A stretch of DNA of 64,000 nucleotides from Bog-375 sp049587755 (GTDB lineage Bacteria; Acidobacteriota; Terriglobia; Bryobacterales; Bryobacteraceae): the NCBI GenBank assembly GCA_049587755.1, contig JBAVEN010000010.1, forward strand, positions 186,001 to 250,000, read 5' to 3'. Positions within the stretch are counted from its first letter, which is position 1. The number at the start of each line of letters is the position of its first letter. The notes below the pieces were generated by a model that had not been told where the DNA came from, did no database searches, and saw only the letters and a program-made list of their open reading frames with translations. Shown here piece by piece: positions 52,622 to 61,762 of the stretch. The position numbers and the translations under genes were made by a program.

Positions 52622-55549
52622 TCAGTTGCCTGAAACTGCTTCTGGCCGGCCGCCGCCGGGCTTGCCGCGAGGATCCGGTTTGACGGTGGCCGTCTGGGTA
52701 TAAACCTCGCCGTCGACGGTGAGGCGGACGGTGTACTGTCCGGGCTGCAATGCGGTGGCGCCACGCCGGCCGCCGGGTCCACTCGCGTCCGGATTCGTGG
52801 GCTGGCCCTCCCTTGCTCCGCCTTTGGGATGGCAAGCGTCCGGCGCCGGCGCGGGAGCGGCGCCGCCTCCGAAACCTCCGGGGCCTTGTGCCGCGGGGGC
52901 CCCCAAGGCATGGCGATGCATTCCCGCGGCAGCGGAAGGCGGCTCCGCGGGTTGCCGCCAAATCGCCTGTACATCCAAGGTTTCGGTATCGGCCGGGCGT
53001 ACCGGCGTGTCGCTCGCTGCACAGGCGCGCACCGTGCCGGCGGCATCCAGCAGCTCGATCTTCAGCGGCTCCTTGGCAGCGGTTTTGAGCCAATAGTAGA
53101 CCACCACGCCGGAGGGCGGATTCTGCAACTGGGGCTCCTCATGCGGCAGGGGCGTGCCGTTCATGCCGCCCGCCCGGATGGCGTAGCTCTCACCTGGCTG
53201 GAACAGATGCACGCTGGAGGAAACGATCTGCGCACCCTGCGCAGCAATCTGCCGCAGCAGCGTCATTTGATCCATCACCCAAAAGCCGCGGCCATGGGTG
53301 GCGACAGCCAGATCGTCGCCGTGCACCACGATGTCGCGAACCGAGGTGACCGGCATGTTGTTCTGCAACGATTGCCATTGCGCGCCGTCATCGAAGGAAA
53401 CGTAGAGGCGAAGTTCGGTAGCGGCGTAAAGCAGGCCCTTGACTTGCGGATCCTCCTTCACCGAATTGACATAAGCGCCATCGGGGATGCCAGCGACCAC
53501 GTTCTGCCAGGTCCTGCCGCCATCGTGTGTGCGATAGACGTAGGGCGCGTTATCCGCAAGGCGATGGCGATCGACCGATGCATAAGCGGTCTCGGCATCG
53601 AAATGGCCGGCTTCAATTTGCGAGACCTTGCTCCAGGCCGCCATCGCCGGCGGCGTGACGTCGGTCCACTGTTTGCCGTCGTCGCGGGTGACATAGATCA
53701 AGCCATCGTCGGTGCCAACCCAGACCGTGGCGGCCTGGATGGGCGAGGGGCCGATGGAATACACTACGCCGAAGCGGTCTTTCATCGGCTGATCGATGTC
53801 CTTGGCCGTGACCGGATCCAGCGTGGCCGGCACTGGCGGATTCACGCGCGAAAGGTCGCCGCTGATCTTTTCCCAGGTGCGGCCGCGGTCGCGTGAGCGC
53901 ATCACGAATTGATTGGCGTAATAAAGCGCTCCATCCGCTTGGGAAAAGACTTGTGGAAGCGTCCAGGTTTTTCGGTTGGGATCGCTGGGATCGGGTGGAG
54001 GCAATTGTCCGCCGAGCGGCGCGGCAATATTAAACGACTGATCGCAACGTCCCGCACCGCTGCCGTATAGAATATTTCCGTCCTTGGGGTCGGGCAGCAC
54101 GGTGGCGCTCTCGCCGGCCAGGCAGGTGGGTTCCCAGTTGCGGAATGTGAGCAGGCCCTCGTTCGACCAGGTGCTGACGCCAACAGCGCCGCTATCCTGC
54201 TGCGCGCCGTAGAGCCAGTACGGGAAACGATTGTCGGCGGCCAGGTGATAAATCTGCGCCGTCGGTTGGTTGTACCAGGTGCTCCAGGTCTTCGCGCCAT
54301 CCACGCTGACCACCGTGCCCTGGTCGCTACTAAGTACCATGCGGTTGCCGTCCTTGGGATTCACCCAGAGCTGGTGGTAATCGTCGCCGCCGGGCGCTCC
54401 CTTGACCGGGACAAAGGTCTTGCCCGCGTCGGTGGTAATGTAAGTGGCCGTGTTCATGACATAGGCGCGGTCGGGGTTAGTGGGGTCCACGGTCACAGCT
54501 TCGAAGTACCAGCCGCGGCCCCACAAGCGGTTCTCATTGTTGACCAGCTTCCAGGTGGCGCCGGCATTGTCGGAGATGTAGACTCCCCCGCCCTGGTGGA
54601 CTTTGCCGGCTTCCGCTTCGCCGGGCGCCCCGCCGCGCCCGCCACGGCCGGCTGCGAACCCGCGCGGCACGGCGCTGCCGACATCATCCACCACTGCCCA
54701 GAGACGTTTGGGATTGCTGGGTGAGACAGCGATTCCGATCTTGCCGACAAACTCGTCGCTGGGCAGCCCGCCGGTCAATTGCTTCCAGGTGTCGCCGCCG
54801 TCGGTGGACTTGTACAGCCCGCCGCCGCGCAAGTTGGTAGGTGCGTACACCGACCACGGCGGGCGCCGCGTCGCCCAAAGCGATGTGTAGAGCACGCGTG
54901 GATTCTTGGGATTGATGGCGAGATCGACTGCGCCCACATTGTCGGGATCGTCGCTCTTGGACAAAACCTTCTTCCAGGTCGCGCCGCCGTCGGTGGAGCG
55001 GTAGACGCCACGATCGGGGTTGGCATCGTAGATGTGGCCGAGAGCCGCTACGTAAACGCGATTCGGGTTTCTCGGGTCCACCGCAATGCGTCCGATCTGG
55101 CGCGTGGCTTCGAGTCCGGCATGCGTCCACGTCTTGCCCGCGTCAGTGGACTTGAACACGCCAATGCCGTAGGAGTTCTGGCTGCGGATGTCAGGCTCGC
55201 CCGTGCCGGCGTAGACGATGTTGGGATTCGAAGGGGCGACCGCGATGGCGCCGATCGAGCCGATCGGAATGCCTTCATCGGAAATGGGAAACCAGGTGCG
55301 GCCGGAGTTCTCGGTCTTCCACACGCCGCCGCCGACCGAGCCGGAATAAAATGTGTCGGGCTGGCTGGCGTGGCCGGCGACGGCATAAGTGCGTCCGCCG
55401 CGCATCGGGCCCACGTCGCGCCAGCGCAAACCGGACAGCAGGCTGTCGGGGTACTCGCCGCTGGAGCCCGGCCGCTGGGCAAAGATGCCCAGCGACGTCA
55501 AAATGCACTGCAGTAACAGAAGACCTAAAGTACGGCGGTGACCGATCAA
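52622..55549 (-). CDS. Secreted BNR/VPS10-type beta-propeller protein
   Basis: A 975-residue exported protein. After a signal peptide (about 1-24, LLLLQCILTSLGIFAQ) it holds at least eight BNR/Asp-box repeats (SGRTWFPIS, AGKTWTHAG, GGATWKKVL, GGDTWKQLT, GGRTWQNVV), the pattern of sortilin-type ten-bladed propellers. The C-terminal 200 residues have a beta-domain and a Gly/Pro-rich linker (GGFGGGAAPAPAPDA). Family members in Acidobacteriota are usually annotated as glycosyl hydrolase-like, but no catalytic residues are evident. I prefer the TTG at 55549 (GGAG upstream, proper signal peptide) to the ATG at 55603, which has no ribosome site. Confidence 0.85.
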   Translation of the reverse strand: MIGHRRTLGLLLLQCILTSLGIFAQRPGSSGEYPDSLLSGLRWRDVGPMRGGRTYAVAGHASQPDTFYSGSVGGGVWKTENSGRTWFPISDEGIPIGSIGAIAVAPSNPNIVYAGTGEPDIRSQNSYGIGVFKSTDAGKTWTHAGLEATRQIGRIAVDPRNPNRVYVAALGHIYDANPDRGVYRSTDGGATWKKVLSKSDDPDNVGAVDLAINPKNPRVLYTSLWATRRPPWSVYAPTNLRGGGLYKSTDGGDTWKQLTGGLPSDEFVGKIGIAVSPSNPKRLWAVVDDVGSAVPRGFAAGRGGRGGAPGEAEAGKVHQGGGVYISDNAGATWKLVNNENRLWGRGWYFEAVTVDPTNPDRAYVMNTATYITTDAGKTFVPVKGAPGGDDYHQLWVNPKDGNRMVLSSDQGTVVSVDGAKTWSTWYNQPTAQIYHLAADNRFPYWLYGAQQDSGAVGVSTWSNEGLLTFRNWEPTCLAGESATVLPDPKDGNILYGSGAGRCDQSFNIAAPLGGQLPPPDPSDPNRKTWTLPQVFSQADGALYYANQFVMRSRDRGRTWEKISGDLSRVNPPVPATLDPVTAKDIDQPMKDRFGVVYSIGPSPIQAATVWVGTDDGLIYVTRDDGKQWTDVTPPAMAAWSKVSQIEAGHFDAETAYASVDRHRLADNAPYVYRTHDGGRTWQNVVAGIPDGAYVNSVKEDPQVKGLLYAATELRLYVSFDDGAQWQSLQNNMPVTSVRDIVVHGDDLAVATHGRGFWVMDQMTLLRQIAAQGAQIVSSSVHLFQPGESYAIRAGGMNGTPLPHEEPQLQNPPSGVVVYYWLKTAAKEPLKIELLDAAGTVRACAASDTPVRPADTETLDVQAIWRQPAEPPSAAAGMHRHALGAPAAQGPGGFGGGAAPAPAPDACHPKGGAREGQPTNPDASGPGGRRGATALQPGQYTVRLTVDGEVYTQTATVKPDPRGKPGGGRPEAVSGN

Positions 55550-55701
55550 GACGGTTGCTCCTGTCCGGCGGAAACGGACCAGCCGAAAGGTACACTCTAC
55601 CATTAGAAGCGGTGGCAGTTCGATCCGGCGGCAGATCTGCGCCGGTCCTCTTGCATTTGTCTGTCGTTGCGGCGGCCGCCGTCAGCGGATCAAAATCGGA
55701 T

Positions 55702-56253
55702 ATGGATACATTCCTTCCTCCAATTGAAAAGCCTCAGGGGCTCGTCATGAAGCTGGCGTACGCATTTGCACGCCGGCAATTCGGTAAAGTGCTTACACCG
55801 CTGAAAGTGCATTCCGCGCGGTTACCGGTCGCATTCGGTCTGTTCTATGCGAAGATCGGCAAGCTGGATAAGAAGCTGATGCTGCCGCCGGAAACCGCCC
55901 TGCTGATCCGTCAACAGGTGGCTCGCATCAACGTTTGTCTTTTCTGTATCGATATCGGCCGGTCGATGGCGATCCAAGCGTCGTTCAATGAAGCCAAGTT
56001 CAACGCGCTCGATGAGTACCGCACCAGCCCTCTTTTCACCGATGCGGAACGCGCGGCGCTGGACTATGTGACGGAGCTGACCAAGGACAAAAAGGTTGAC
56101 CCCGGCACTTTTGCGCGCATGGCCGCCCATTATTCCGAACGCCCTATCTGCGAGATCGTCTGGCTGGTTGCCACTGAGCATGTTTACAACATGACCAATA
56201 TCGGCCTCAACATTCATTCGGACTTGCTCTGCGAGGTCAGGCGGAAAAAATAG
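55702..56253 (+). CDS. AhpD-like/carboxymuconolactone decarboxylase-family protein
   Basis: A 183-residue helical protein of the CMD/AhpD superfamily. VARINVCLFCIDIGRSMA has the CxxC that in AhpD-type proteins forms the redox-active disulfide, followed by the helix with ALDEYRTSPLFTDAERAALDYVTELT. Probably an alkylhydroperoxidase-like thiol protein; substrate unknown. The ATG at 55702 has only a weak CGGA upstream. It is divergent from the BNR protein gene and about 160 bases ahead of tatA. Confidence 0.85.
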   Translation: MDTFLPPIEKPQGLVMKLAYAFARRQFGKVLTPLKVHSARLPVAFGLFYAKIGKLDKKLMLPPETALLIRQQVARINVCLFCIDIGRSMAIQASFNEAKFNALDEYRTSPLFTDAERAALDYVTELTKDKKVDPGTFARMAAHYSERPICEIVWLVATEHVYNMTNIGLNIHSDLLCEVRRKK

Positions 56254-56279
56254 AATCGCGGATCGGCGGCGGACTGGCA

Positions 56280-56299
56280 GGCTGGGTCTTTTGCCAGCC
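56280..56299. terminator. Stem-loop after the AhpD-like gene
   Basis: GGCTGG pairs with CCAGCC around GTCTTTTG, 27 bases past the stop at 56253. A T-tract after the stem is absent, so termination is only possible. Confidence 0.35.
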
Positions 56300-56412
56300 G
56301 GCCGGGCGCTTGACCGGCGGTCGCTTCGGCGTCGCGTCGCCATGGCTCAGGCTGCGCTGCATAGCAATTCCTAATACCCAAATCGTGCTAAGCTGGCAAG
56401 TGGAAGATCATT

Positions 56413-56589
56413 ATGATTGAAGATCTGCTACAGCCCGCGCACCTGTTGGTGCTCTTGGCTATTGCCCTTCTGTTTTTCGGGCCGCAGAAGCTGCCTGAGC
56501 TCGGTAAAGGGCTCGGCGAAGGCATTCGCGGCTTCAAAGCTGGGCTGAAAGACGTTACTTCGGACACGCCGGCGCGCCGCAAGGAATAG
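56413..56589 (+). CDS. tatA: Twin-arginine translocase subunit TatA
   Basis: A 58-residue protein: short N-terminus, one membrane helix (about 9-22), the FFGPQKLPELGKGLGEGIRGFK hinge and amphipathic helix, and a short charged tail. These are the diagnostic features of TatA/TatE, which forms the Tat pore. It stands alone, apart from tatB/C, as is common outside enteric bacteria; the Tat signal of the TIM-barrel protein at 47488 shows a need for the system. GGAAG lies 6-7 bases before the ATG. Confidence 0.9.
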   Translation: MIEDLLQPAHLLVLLAIALLFFGPQKLPELGKGLGEGIRGFKAGLKDVTSDTPARRKE

Positions 56590-56705
56590 CCCAAGCGCGG
56601 ACTGTCGCTTTCACACGGGAGCCGGTTTGGCTGTGACCGAATCGCGCTCTCTTCGAAGCTGAATTGCTGTTTCCCCTGACGCGCGATCCTTGTTTCTCCG
56701 CGATC

Positions 56706-56740
56706 TTGCCGTTTCCGTCCGGTAGGTATACACTGTATAC
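56706..56740 (+). promoter_or_regulatory. Promoter/operator of the TetR gene
   Basis: GTATAC-ACT-GTATAC (56726-56740) is an inverted repeat directly abutting the ATG at 56741. It overlaps a -10-like TACACT (56729-56734), with a -35 TTGCCG at 56706-56711 and 17 bases between. Repression by the TetR-type product at this site would be direct, and the transcript would begin at or very near the start codon. Confidence 0.55.
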
Positions 56741-57322
56741 ATGACTGTCGGTCCGACCGCGCGGAGAATCGCCGCCTCCGCCCGCCGCCTGTTGGATCGG
56801 GAGGGCGCGGAGGCGGTGACCATGCGCCGCGTAGCCGAGGCGGTTGGCATTACGCCGATGGCGATCTATCGCCACTACCCGGACCGGGCGGGTCTCCTGA
56901 ACGCCGTGGCGAACGTAGGTTTCGAGGAGCTGGCCGCGCGGCTGGCAGGCAAGCGATTCTCCGGCGGCATCGAGGAGCGGCTCACCAAGATGGCGGAGAT
57001 CTACCTCGAGCACGCGCTCGAGAACCCTCGACTCTTCGAGCTGATGTTCCTCGAGCCGCGCGAAGGCGCCCGCCGCTACCCGCGAGACTTCAAAGCCGGC
57101 CGCTCCCCTACCGTCAATCTGATGGTCGCCGTGCTGCGGGAAGGCATGGAGAGCGGCCATTTCCGCGAGGATGACGCCTGGGAGATCGTTTTCGAAATGG
57201 GCGCCTTCTCTCACGGCCTCATCATGCTCTACCTGGGCGGACGCATGGGCGTCTCTCCCGCTCGCTTTCGCGCCCTTTACCGGCGCTCCTTCCGGAGGTA
57301 CATTCGTGGCATTCGCAACTGA
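56741..57322 (+). CDS. TetR-family transcriptional regulator
   Basis: A 193-residue one-component regulator. Residues about 9-55 form the TetR helix-turn-helix: ARRLLDREGAEAVTMRRVAEAVGITPMAIYRHYPDRAGLL. The C-terminal part is the helical ligand and dimer domain, with WHG-like features (EMGAFSHGLIML). It overlaps the Lnt-like gene by 17 bases, so it probably controls its own operon through the GTATAC repeat in front of its start. Confidence 0.93.
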   Translation: MTVGPTARRIAASARRLLDREGAEAVTMRRVAEAVGITPMAIYRHYPDRAGLLNAVANVGFEELAARLAGKRFSGGIEERLTKMAEIYLEHALENPRLFELMFLEPREGARRYPRDFKAGRSPTVNLMVAVLREGMESGHFREDDAWEIVFEMGAFSHGLIMLYLGGRMGVSPARFRALYRRSFRRYIRGIRN

Positions 57323-58763
57323 CAACCGGCGCATCGGCGTCGCGCTTCTGGCGGTCGTATCCACCGCCGTGTTGGTCTGGTTCGGCACCGGACTTAACCC
57401 GGCATGGCCGCTGATCTGGCTCGCTCCTCTTCCGATGCTGCTTTTCGCTTCGCGCAGCTCCTGGTGGGGCGCAGCGGCCGCCGCAGCCCTGGCGTGGCTT
57501 GCCGGCAGCCTCAACCTGTGGCACTACCTCAGCGCGGTGCTGCGTGCGCCGCTCGCCGCGCGGGCGCCAATCTTCCTCATCCCCGCGCTGGTGTTTGCGG
57601 CGGCGGTGTCGCTCTTCCGCGCGCTGCTGCGGCGCGGCGCCGGGTGGAGCGCGTTGCTGGCCTTCCCGGCGGCATGGGTCTCCTTCGAGTACGTGCGCAA
57701 CCTCACTACGCCCCACGGCACGGCGGGCAGCCTGGCTTATTCGGAACTGAACTTCCTGCCTGTCCTCCAGCTCGCCTCTGTTACCGGACCCTGGGGCATC
57801 AGTTTTCTGGTGCTCCTGTTTTCTGCCGCGCTCGCCATTGGCTCCCGCCTGCGCAGCGCGGCGCCTAAGCAGGCGTTACGCATTGTTGGCGCGGGGCTGG
57901 GAGTGACCGCGCTGGTGCTGGTCTTCGGCGCCGTGCGCCTCGCCCTGCCGGCCGCGTCCCAGCGGGTAAGGGTGGGACTCATCGCGTCCGACCAGCTAGC
58001 CAACGTGGACGTGGCGGATGAGGGCGCCAGTTCCGCGCGACTGTTCCGCGATTATGCCGCCGCGGCGGAAGGGCTCGCGGCCCGTGGCTCGCAAGTGATC
58101 GTGCTGCCGGAGAAGCTCGGCGTGGCCGTGGATCCCGGGACCAGCGAAACCGATGCTTTCTTCCAATCCCTCGCCGACAAAACCGGCTCCAGGATCGTCG
58201 TCGGTCTCATCCACGTATCCCCGCCGGTGAAGTACAACGAGGCGCGCGTGTATGCACCGGGAGCCCCGCTCCGGAGTTACCACAAGCGCCACATGCTGCC
58301 GCCCTTCGAATCCAAGTTCAAACCCGGCACCGCGTTGACCCTCATGCCGGAGCCTTCCGGAACCTGGGGCGTGGCCATCTGCAAGGATATGGACTTCACA
58401 CCGCTTTCCCGGGAGTACGGCGAGGCGGACGCGGGCCTGATGCTGGTGCCCGCGTGGGATTTCGTCGTAGACCGGTTTGAGCATGGCCACATCGCGGTGA
58501 TGCGCGGCGTGGAAGACGGTTTCAGCATCGCCCGCACGGCAAAGCAGGGCTACCTGACCGTGAGCGACGACCGTGGCCGCATCCTGGCAGAGACCCGCAG
58601 CGATTCGGCGCCTTTCGCCACGCTGGTAGCGGACGTGCCGGCGATGCACGACGCCACTGCCTATCTCCTGCTGGGCGATTGGTTCGCTTGGCTCGCGCTG
58701 GCGACGCTCATTTTCACGCTGGCGCGGCTATACCGGCTCAGGAATATAACGCGATCCACGTAG
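57306..58763 (+). CDS. Apolipoprotein N-acyltransferase-like nitrilase-family membrane enzyme
   Basis: A 485-residue enzyme with five to six N-terminal helices (to about residue 205) and a nitrilase-fold domain facing the periplasm. The catalytic triad is visible: Glu in VLPEKLG, Lys in YHKRHMLPPFESKFK, and Cys in VAICKDMDF. The layout and length match Lnt, which acylates lipoprotein N-termini, but VAICKDMDF differs from the usual LICYE, so this may be a paralogue with another acceptor. The start is GTG 57306, with GGAGGT six bases upstream. It is translationally coupled to the TetR gene. Confidence 0.85.
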   Translation: MAFATDNRRIGVALLAVVSTAVLVWFGTGLNPAWPLIWLAPLPMLLFASRSSWWGAAAAAALAWLAGSLNLWHYLSAVLRAPLAARAPIFLIPALVFAAAVSLFRALLRRGAGWSALLAFPAAWVSFEYVRNLTTPHGTAGSLAYSELNFLPVLQLASVTGPWGISFLVLLFSAALAIGSRLRSAAPKQALRIVGAGLGVTALVLVFGAVRLALPAASQRVRVGLIASDQLANVDVADEGASSARLFRDYAAAAEGLAARGSQVIVLPEKLGVAVDPGTSETDAFFQSLADKTGSRIVVGLIHVSPPVKYNEARVYAPGAPLRSYHKRHMLPPFESKFKPGTALTLMPEPSGTWGVAICKDMDFTPLSREYGEADAGLMLVPAWDFVVDRFEHGHIAVMRGVEDGFSIARTAKQGYLTVSDDRGRILAETRSDSAPFATLVADVPAMHDATAYLLLGDWFAWLALATLIFTLARLYRLRNITRST

Positions 58764-58821
58764 CCGAGTGCGTAGCCAAGCTATAATTCCCTTCCCGGCG
58801 GCGAGTTGCGCTGGCTTGACG

Positions 58822-61614
58822 TCAGTTCGCCTTATTGCCCGCCCTCTGGAATCCTCGCCACAGCTCCACGAAGTCCTCTCGCCGCCTCACCCCTTCGAGC
58901 AGCGGGTCTTTCGCAGCCAGGTCCAGTTTGGCTGGGTCCTTGAAGTATCCGCCCACTGCCGCCTGCCGCAAATCGGCGATCGATTTTTGTCCCAGCTCCT
59001 CACGCTTCTCGCCGCTGCCGGCTGCGGCGCAGACCGCGTAGGTCTGCGCCAGTAGGTACCAAGACTCGCCGGAAACGTTCTTCGCGCCGGATGCTTCCCC
59101 TGCCCGCGCCTCCGCTTCCTCGATCCGGCCCGCGCGCGCCAGCGCCAATGCGCTGCCCGCACGCAACGAACTGTCGTGGTAATCGTCGAAGCGTATCGCT
59201 GTATCCCAGGCACCCACCGCGTCGGAATACCGCTGGAGGTCGGCGAAATCCCTGGCTTGCCAATAGTAGGCGAAACGCATCGCGTATCGGCCGAAGACGC
59301 TCTTCGGTTCACGCGCGAGGACTGCGGTTAGCCCTTCCGCCGCCTTCTGCAACAGGAGAAGGGATTCCGCCGGTTTCCCCATCCGCTGTCCCAGTTCACC
59401 CAGATTGACGTAGCTGGCCGCCAGGTTGAGCGCGTATTCGGCCACGGCAGGATGCTCGCGCGCCAGTTTCTCGCGGACGTCCAGCGCGCGGCGGTGGGCC
59501 TTTTCGCTCGCCGGCAAGTCCTCTAACAGCGCGTACACGCCTCCCAGATTATTCAGGCTGCTCGACAAGGCGTTCTGGCTGTCGGGATCATTCGGATTCG
59601 CCTGGCTCAGTTCTTCGGCAATCGTCACCGCCGCCTCGGCATAGGGGCGCGCTTTGTCCGCCCGATTGGACATGCCATATAGTTCCGTCAGGTTGACATT
59701 CGAGACCAGCAGCGCCCGCTTGGCAGCTTCGCCCGGATACTTCGCCGTGATTTCCTTGCGGATCTCCAGTGCCCGCAGGCGCGGCGCCTCCGCTTTCGCG
59801 ATCGACGGCGTCCGCCCGAAGGACATCACCAGCGTAGTGCCCAGGCCATCATATAGGTTGCCCAGATTAGTCAGGCTATCGATTGACGGCTCGTGCGTAC
59901 GGTTCCACTCCTCCTGCCTTTCAATTGCGCCGGTGAAAACCGATTCGGCCTTCTGGAAGCTGCCCTTGCTCTGATAGAGATTGGCCAGGTTATTCGACGC
60001 CCCAATCAGGTCATTGAACTGCCTGGCATCGTTCGGATGAGCCTGGTGCAGCTTCTCCATAATGCCGATGGCGCGCAACAGTTCCTGTTCGCCTTCGGAG
60101 GTGTGATTGATGGCGATATCCAGGTTGCCCAGCCGAAACAGAGCGGCGCCCATCTGCATCTGGAGCGAAGGATCGCCGGACCGCTCCGCCACAAACTGCT
60201 GATAGAAATCCTTGGCCGTCTCCAGCAGGTTCTGCCGTAAGTTCTCCAGCCCCTTCGCTTTCAGTTCCTTGCTCTCGCTGACCTTGGTGAGATAGCGGTC
60301 CACGGCATCGCGCGCCATGGTGAAATTGTGTTCCGCGCGCTGGCTCTGCAGCTTTGCTTCCGCGGCGCGCTGTTCGGCAATCAGCCGCTGGCTGGCCTCG
60401 CTGCGCCGCGCCTGCTCCTCGGCCGCCTTGGCGTCCTCCGCCTGTCTGCGGCGCTGCTCCGCCAGAGCGAGCGCCTGCTCCGCTTCCGTCTGCCTCTGCT
60501 CCGCTAGGGCGCGCCGGGAGGTTGCCAGCTTCTCCGCCCGCGAGGCCCGAACAGCCTCGGTGGTGCTCGCGATCACTCCCAGCACCAGCACCAGGAAAAC
60601 CGCCGCCAGTCCCAGCACGAACGGCTTGTGGCGCCGTGCGAACTTTTGCAACTGGTATGTCGTCGAGGGCGGCCGGGCAATGATCGGCTCATCGCGCAGG
60701 TGGCGCGCCAGGTCGCCTGCCAGGCTCGCCGCTGAAGCATAGCGCCGGTTCTTGTCTTTCTCCAGCGCCTTCCGCACGATTACGTCGATGTCACCGCGGA
60801 AACTGCGGTCGGTCGAGCTGAGCGGCGGCGCCTCTTCTTCCGTAATCGTGCGCACGGCCTCGTGCAGCAGCTTCTTATCGATCCGATACGGCAGCTTGCC
60901 TGCCAGCAGCTCGTAGAGAATCACGCCCAAAGCATAAATGTCGCTTCGTGTATCGAGCTGCGCCGGGTCGGCGAGTACTTGCTCCGGGCTCATGTAAGGA
61001 AGCGTCCCGACCAACTGCCCGACGTCCGTCTGGCGCGTAGCCTCTATGTCGGAATTAGTCATCCGTGCCACGCCGAAATCCAGGACCTTTGGGTTGCCGG
61101 CCTCGTCGACCAGAATGTTGCCCGGCTTCAAATCGCGATGGATGATGCCCCGCTGATGGGCGTGATTCACGGCTTCGCAAACCTTGATCATCAGTTCCAG
61201 CCGCTGCCGCGTGTTCAGGCGGTTCTTCTGCGCGTATTCCGTCAGCGAGCTGCCGCGGATGAACTCCATCGCGAAATACGGCAACAGCCCGCCGGTGGGC
61301 GTGCTGGCAGTGCCGGCCGCGTAGATTTGGGCGATTCCCGGATGCTGCAAAAGCGCCAGGGCCTGCGATTCGATTTCGAATCGCTGCCGGTAGAAATCGC
61401 TTGCCGGGCCGAGCTTGATGACCTTGAGCGCCACCGTTCGCCGGGGCCTGCTCTGCTCGGCTTCGTAAACCGCGCCCATGCCGCCCTCGCCGATCAGGCG
61501 CACGATCCGATACTCGTCGATCACCTCCGGCATCCATTCCAGCGACGAGGGTGAGCGCCGGCGTGAGGGATCCGGATCGTCGGGACGAATCGTCCCGGTA
61601 GCGTTGGTGTCCAT
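58822..61614 (-). CDS. Membrane Ser/Thr protein kinase with TPR array
   Basis: A 930-residue PknB-type kinase. The kinase domain spans about 35-300 with IGEGGMGAVYEA, Lys64 in VALKVIK, HRDLKPGNIL and LDFGVARM. Then come a membrane helix (about 335-355), a coiled coil rich in Gln, Glu, Ala and Arg (about 365-430) and TPR-like repeats to the end, probably outside the membrane as a sensor. Such kinase-TPR fusions are typical of Acidobacteriota and Planctomycetota. ATG 61614 was preferred to 61635 since it is the better start of the family N-terminus. It is divergent from the secreted gene at 61763. Confidence 0.92.
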   Translation of the reverse strand: MDTNATGTIRPDDPDPSRRRSPSSLEWMPEVIDEYRIVRLIGEGGMGAVYEAEQSRPRRTVALKVIKLGPASDFYRQRFEIESQALALLQHPGIAQIYAAGTASTPTGGLLPYFAMEFIRGSSLTEYAQKNRLNTRQRLELMIKVCEAVNHAHQRGIIHRDLKPGNILVDEAGNPKVLDFGVARMTNSDIEATRQTDVGQLVGTLPYMSPEQVLADPAQLDTRSDIYALGVILYELLAGKLPYRIDKKLLHEAVRTITEEEAPPLSSTDRSFRGDIDVIVRKALEKDKNRRYASAASLAGDLARHLRDEPIIARPPSTTYQLQKFARRHKPFVLGLAAVFLVLVLGVIASTTEAVRASRAEKLATSRRALAEQRQTEAEQALALAEQRRRQAEDAKAAEEQARRSEASQRLIAEQRAAEAKLQSQRAEHNFTMARDAVDRYLTKVSESKELKAKGLENLRQNLLETAKDFYQQFVAERSGDPSLQMQMGAALFRLGNLDIAINHTSEGEQELLRAIGIMEKLHQAHPNDARQFNDLIGASNNLANLYQSKGSFQKAESVFTGAIERQEEWNRTHEPSIDSLTNLGNLYDGLGTTLVMSFGRTPSIAKAEAPRLRALEIRKEITAKYPGEAAKRALLVSNVNLTELYGMSNRADKARPYAEAAVTIAEELSQANPNDPDSQNALSSSLNNLGGVYALLEDLPASEKAHRRALDVREKLAREHPAVAEYALNLAASYVNLGELGQRMGKPAESLLLLQKAAEGLTAVLAREPKSVFGRYAMRFAYYWQARDFADLQRYSDAVGAWDTAIRFDDYHDSSLRAGSALALARAGRIEEAEARAGEASGAKNVSGESWYLLAQTYAVCAAAGSGEKREELGQKSIADLRQAAVGGYFKDPAKLDLAAKDPLLEGVRRREDFVELWRGFQRAGNKAN

Positions 61615-61762
61615 CGATCTGGTGAATAATACCACTTACCGAAACGATTCGCAGCGAGCGGCCGGCCACGCGGGCACCATCAGCGTCACAGCCCGCTCCA
61701 TCAGCCGCGGCCGGCGTTTGGCGCGAAAGATCGCGTTGGCCACTGCGGTATATTCGGAATTG

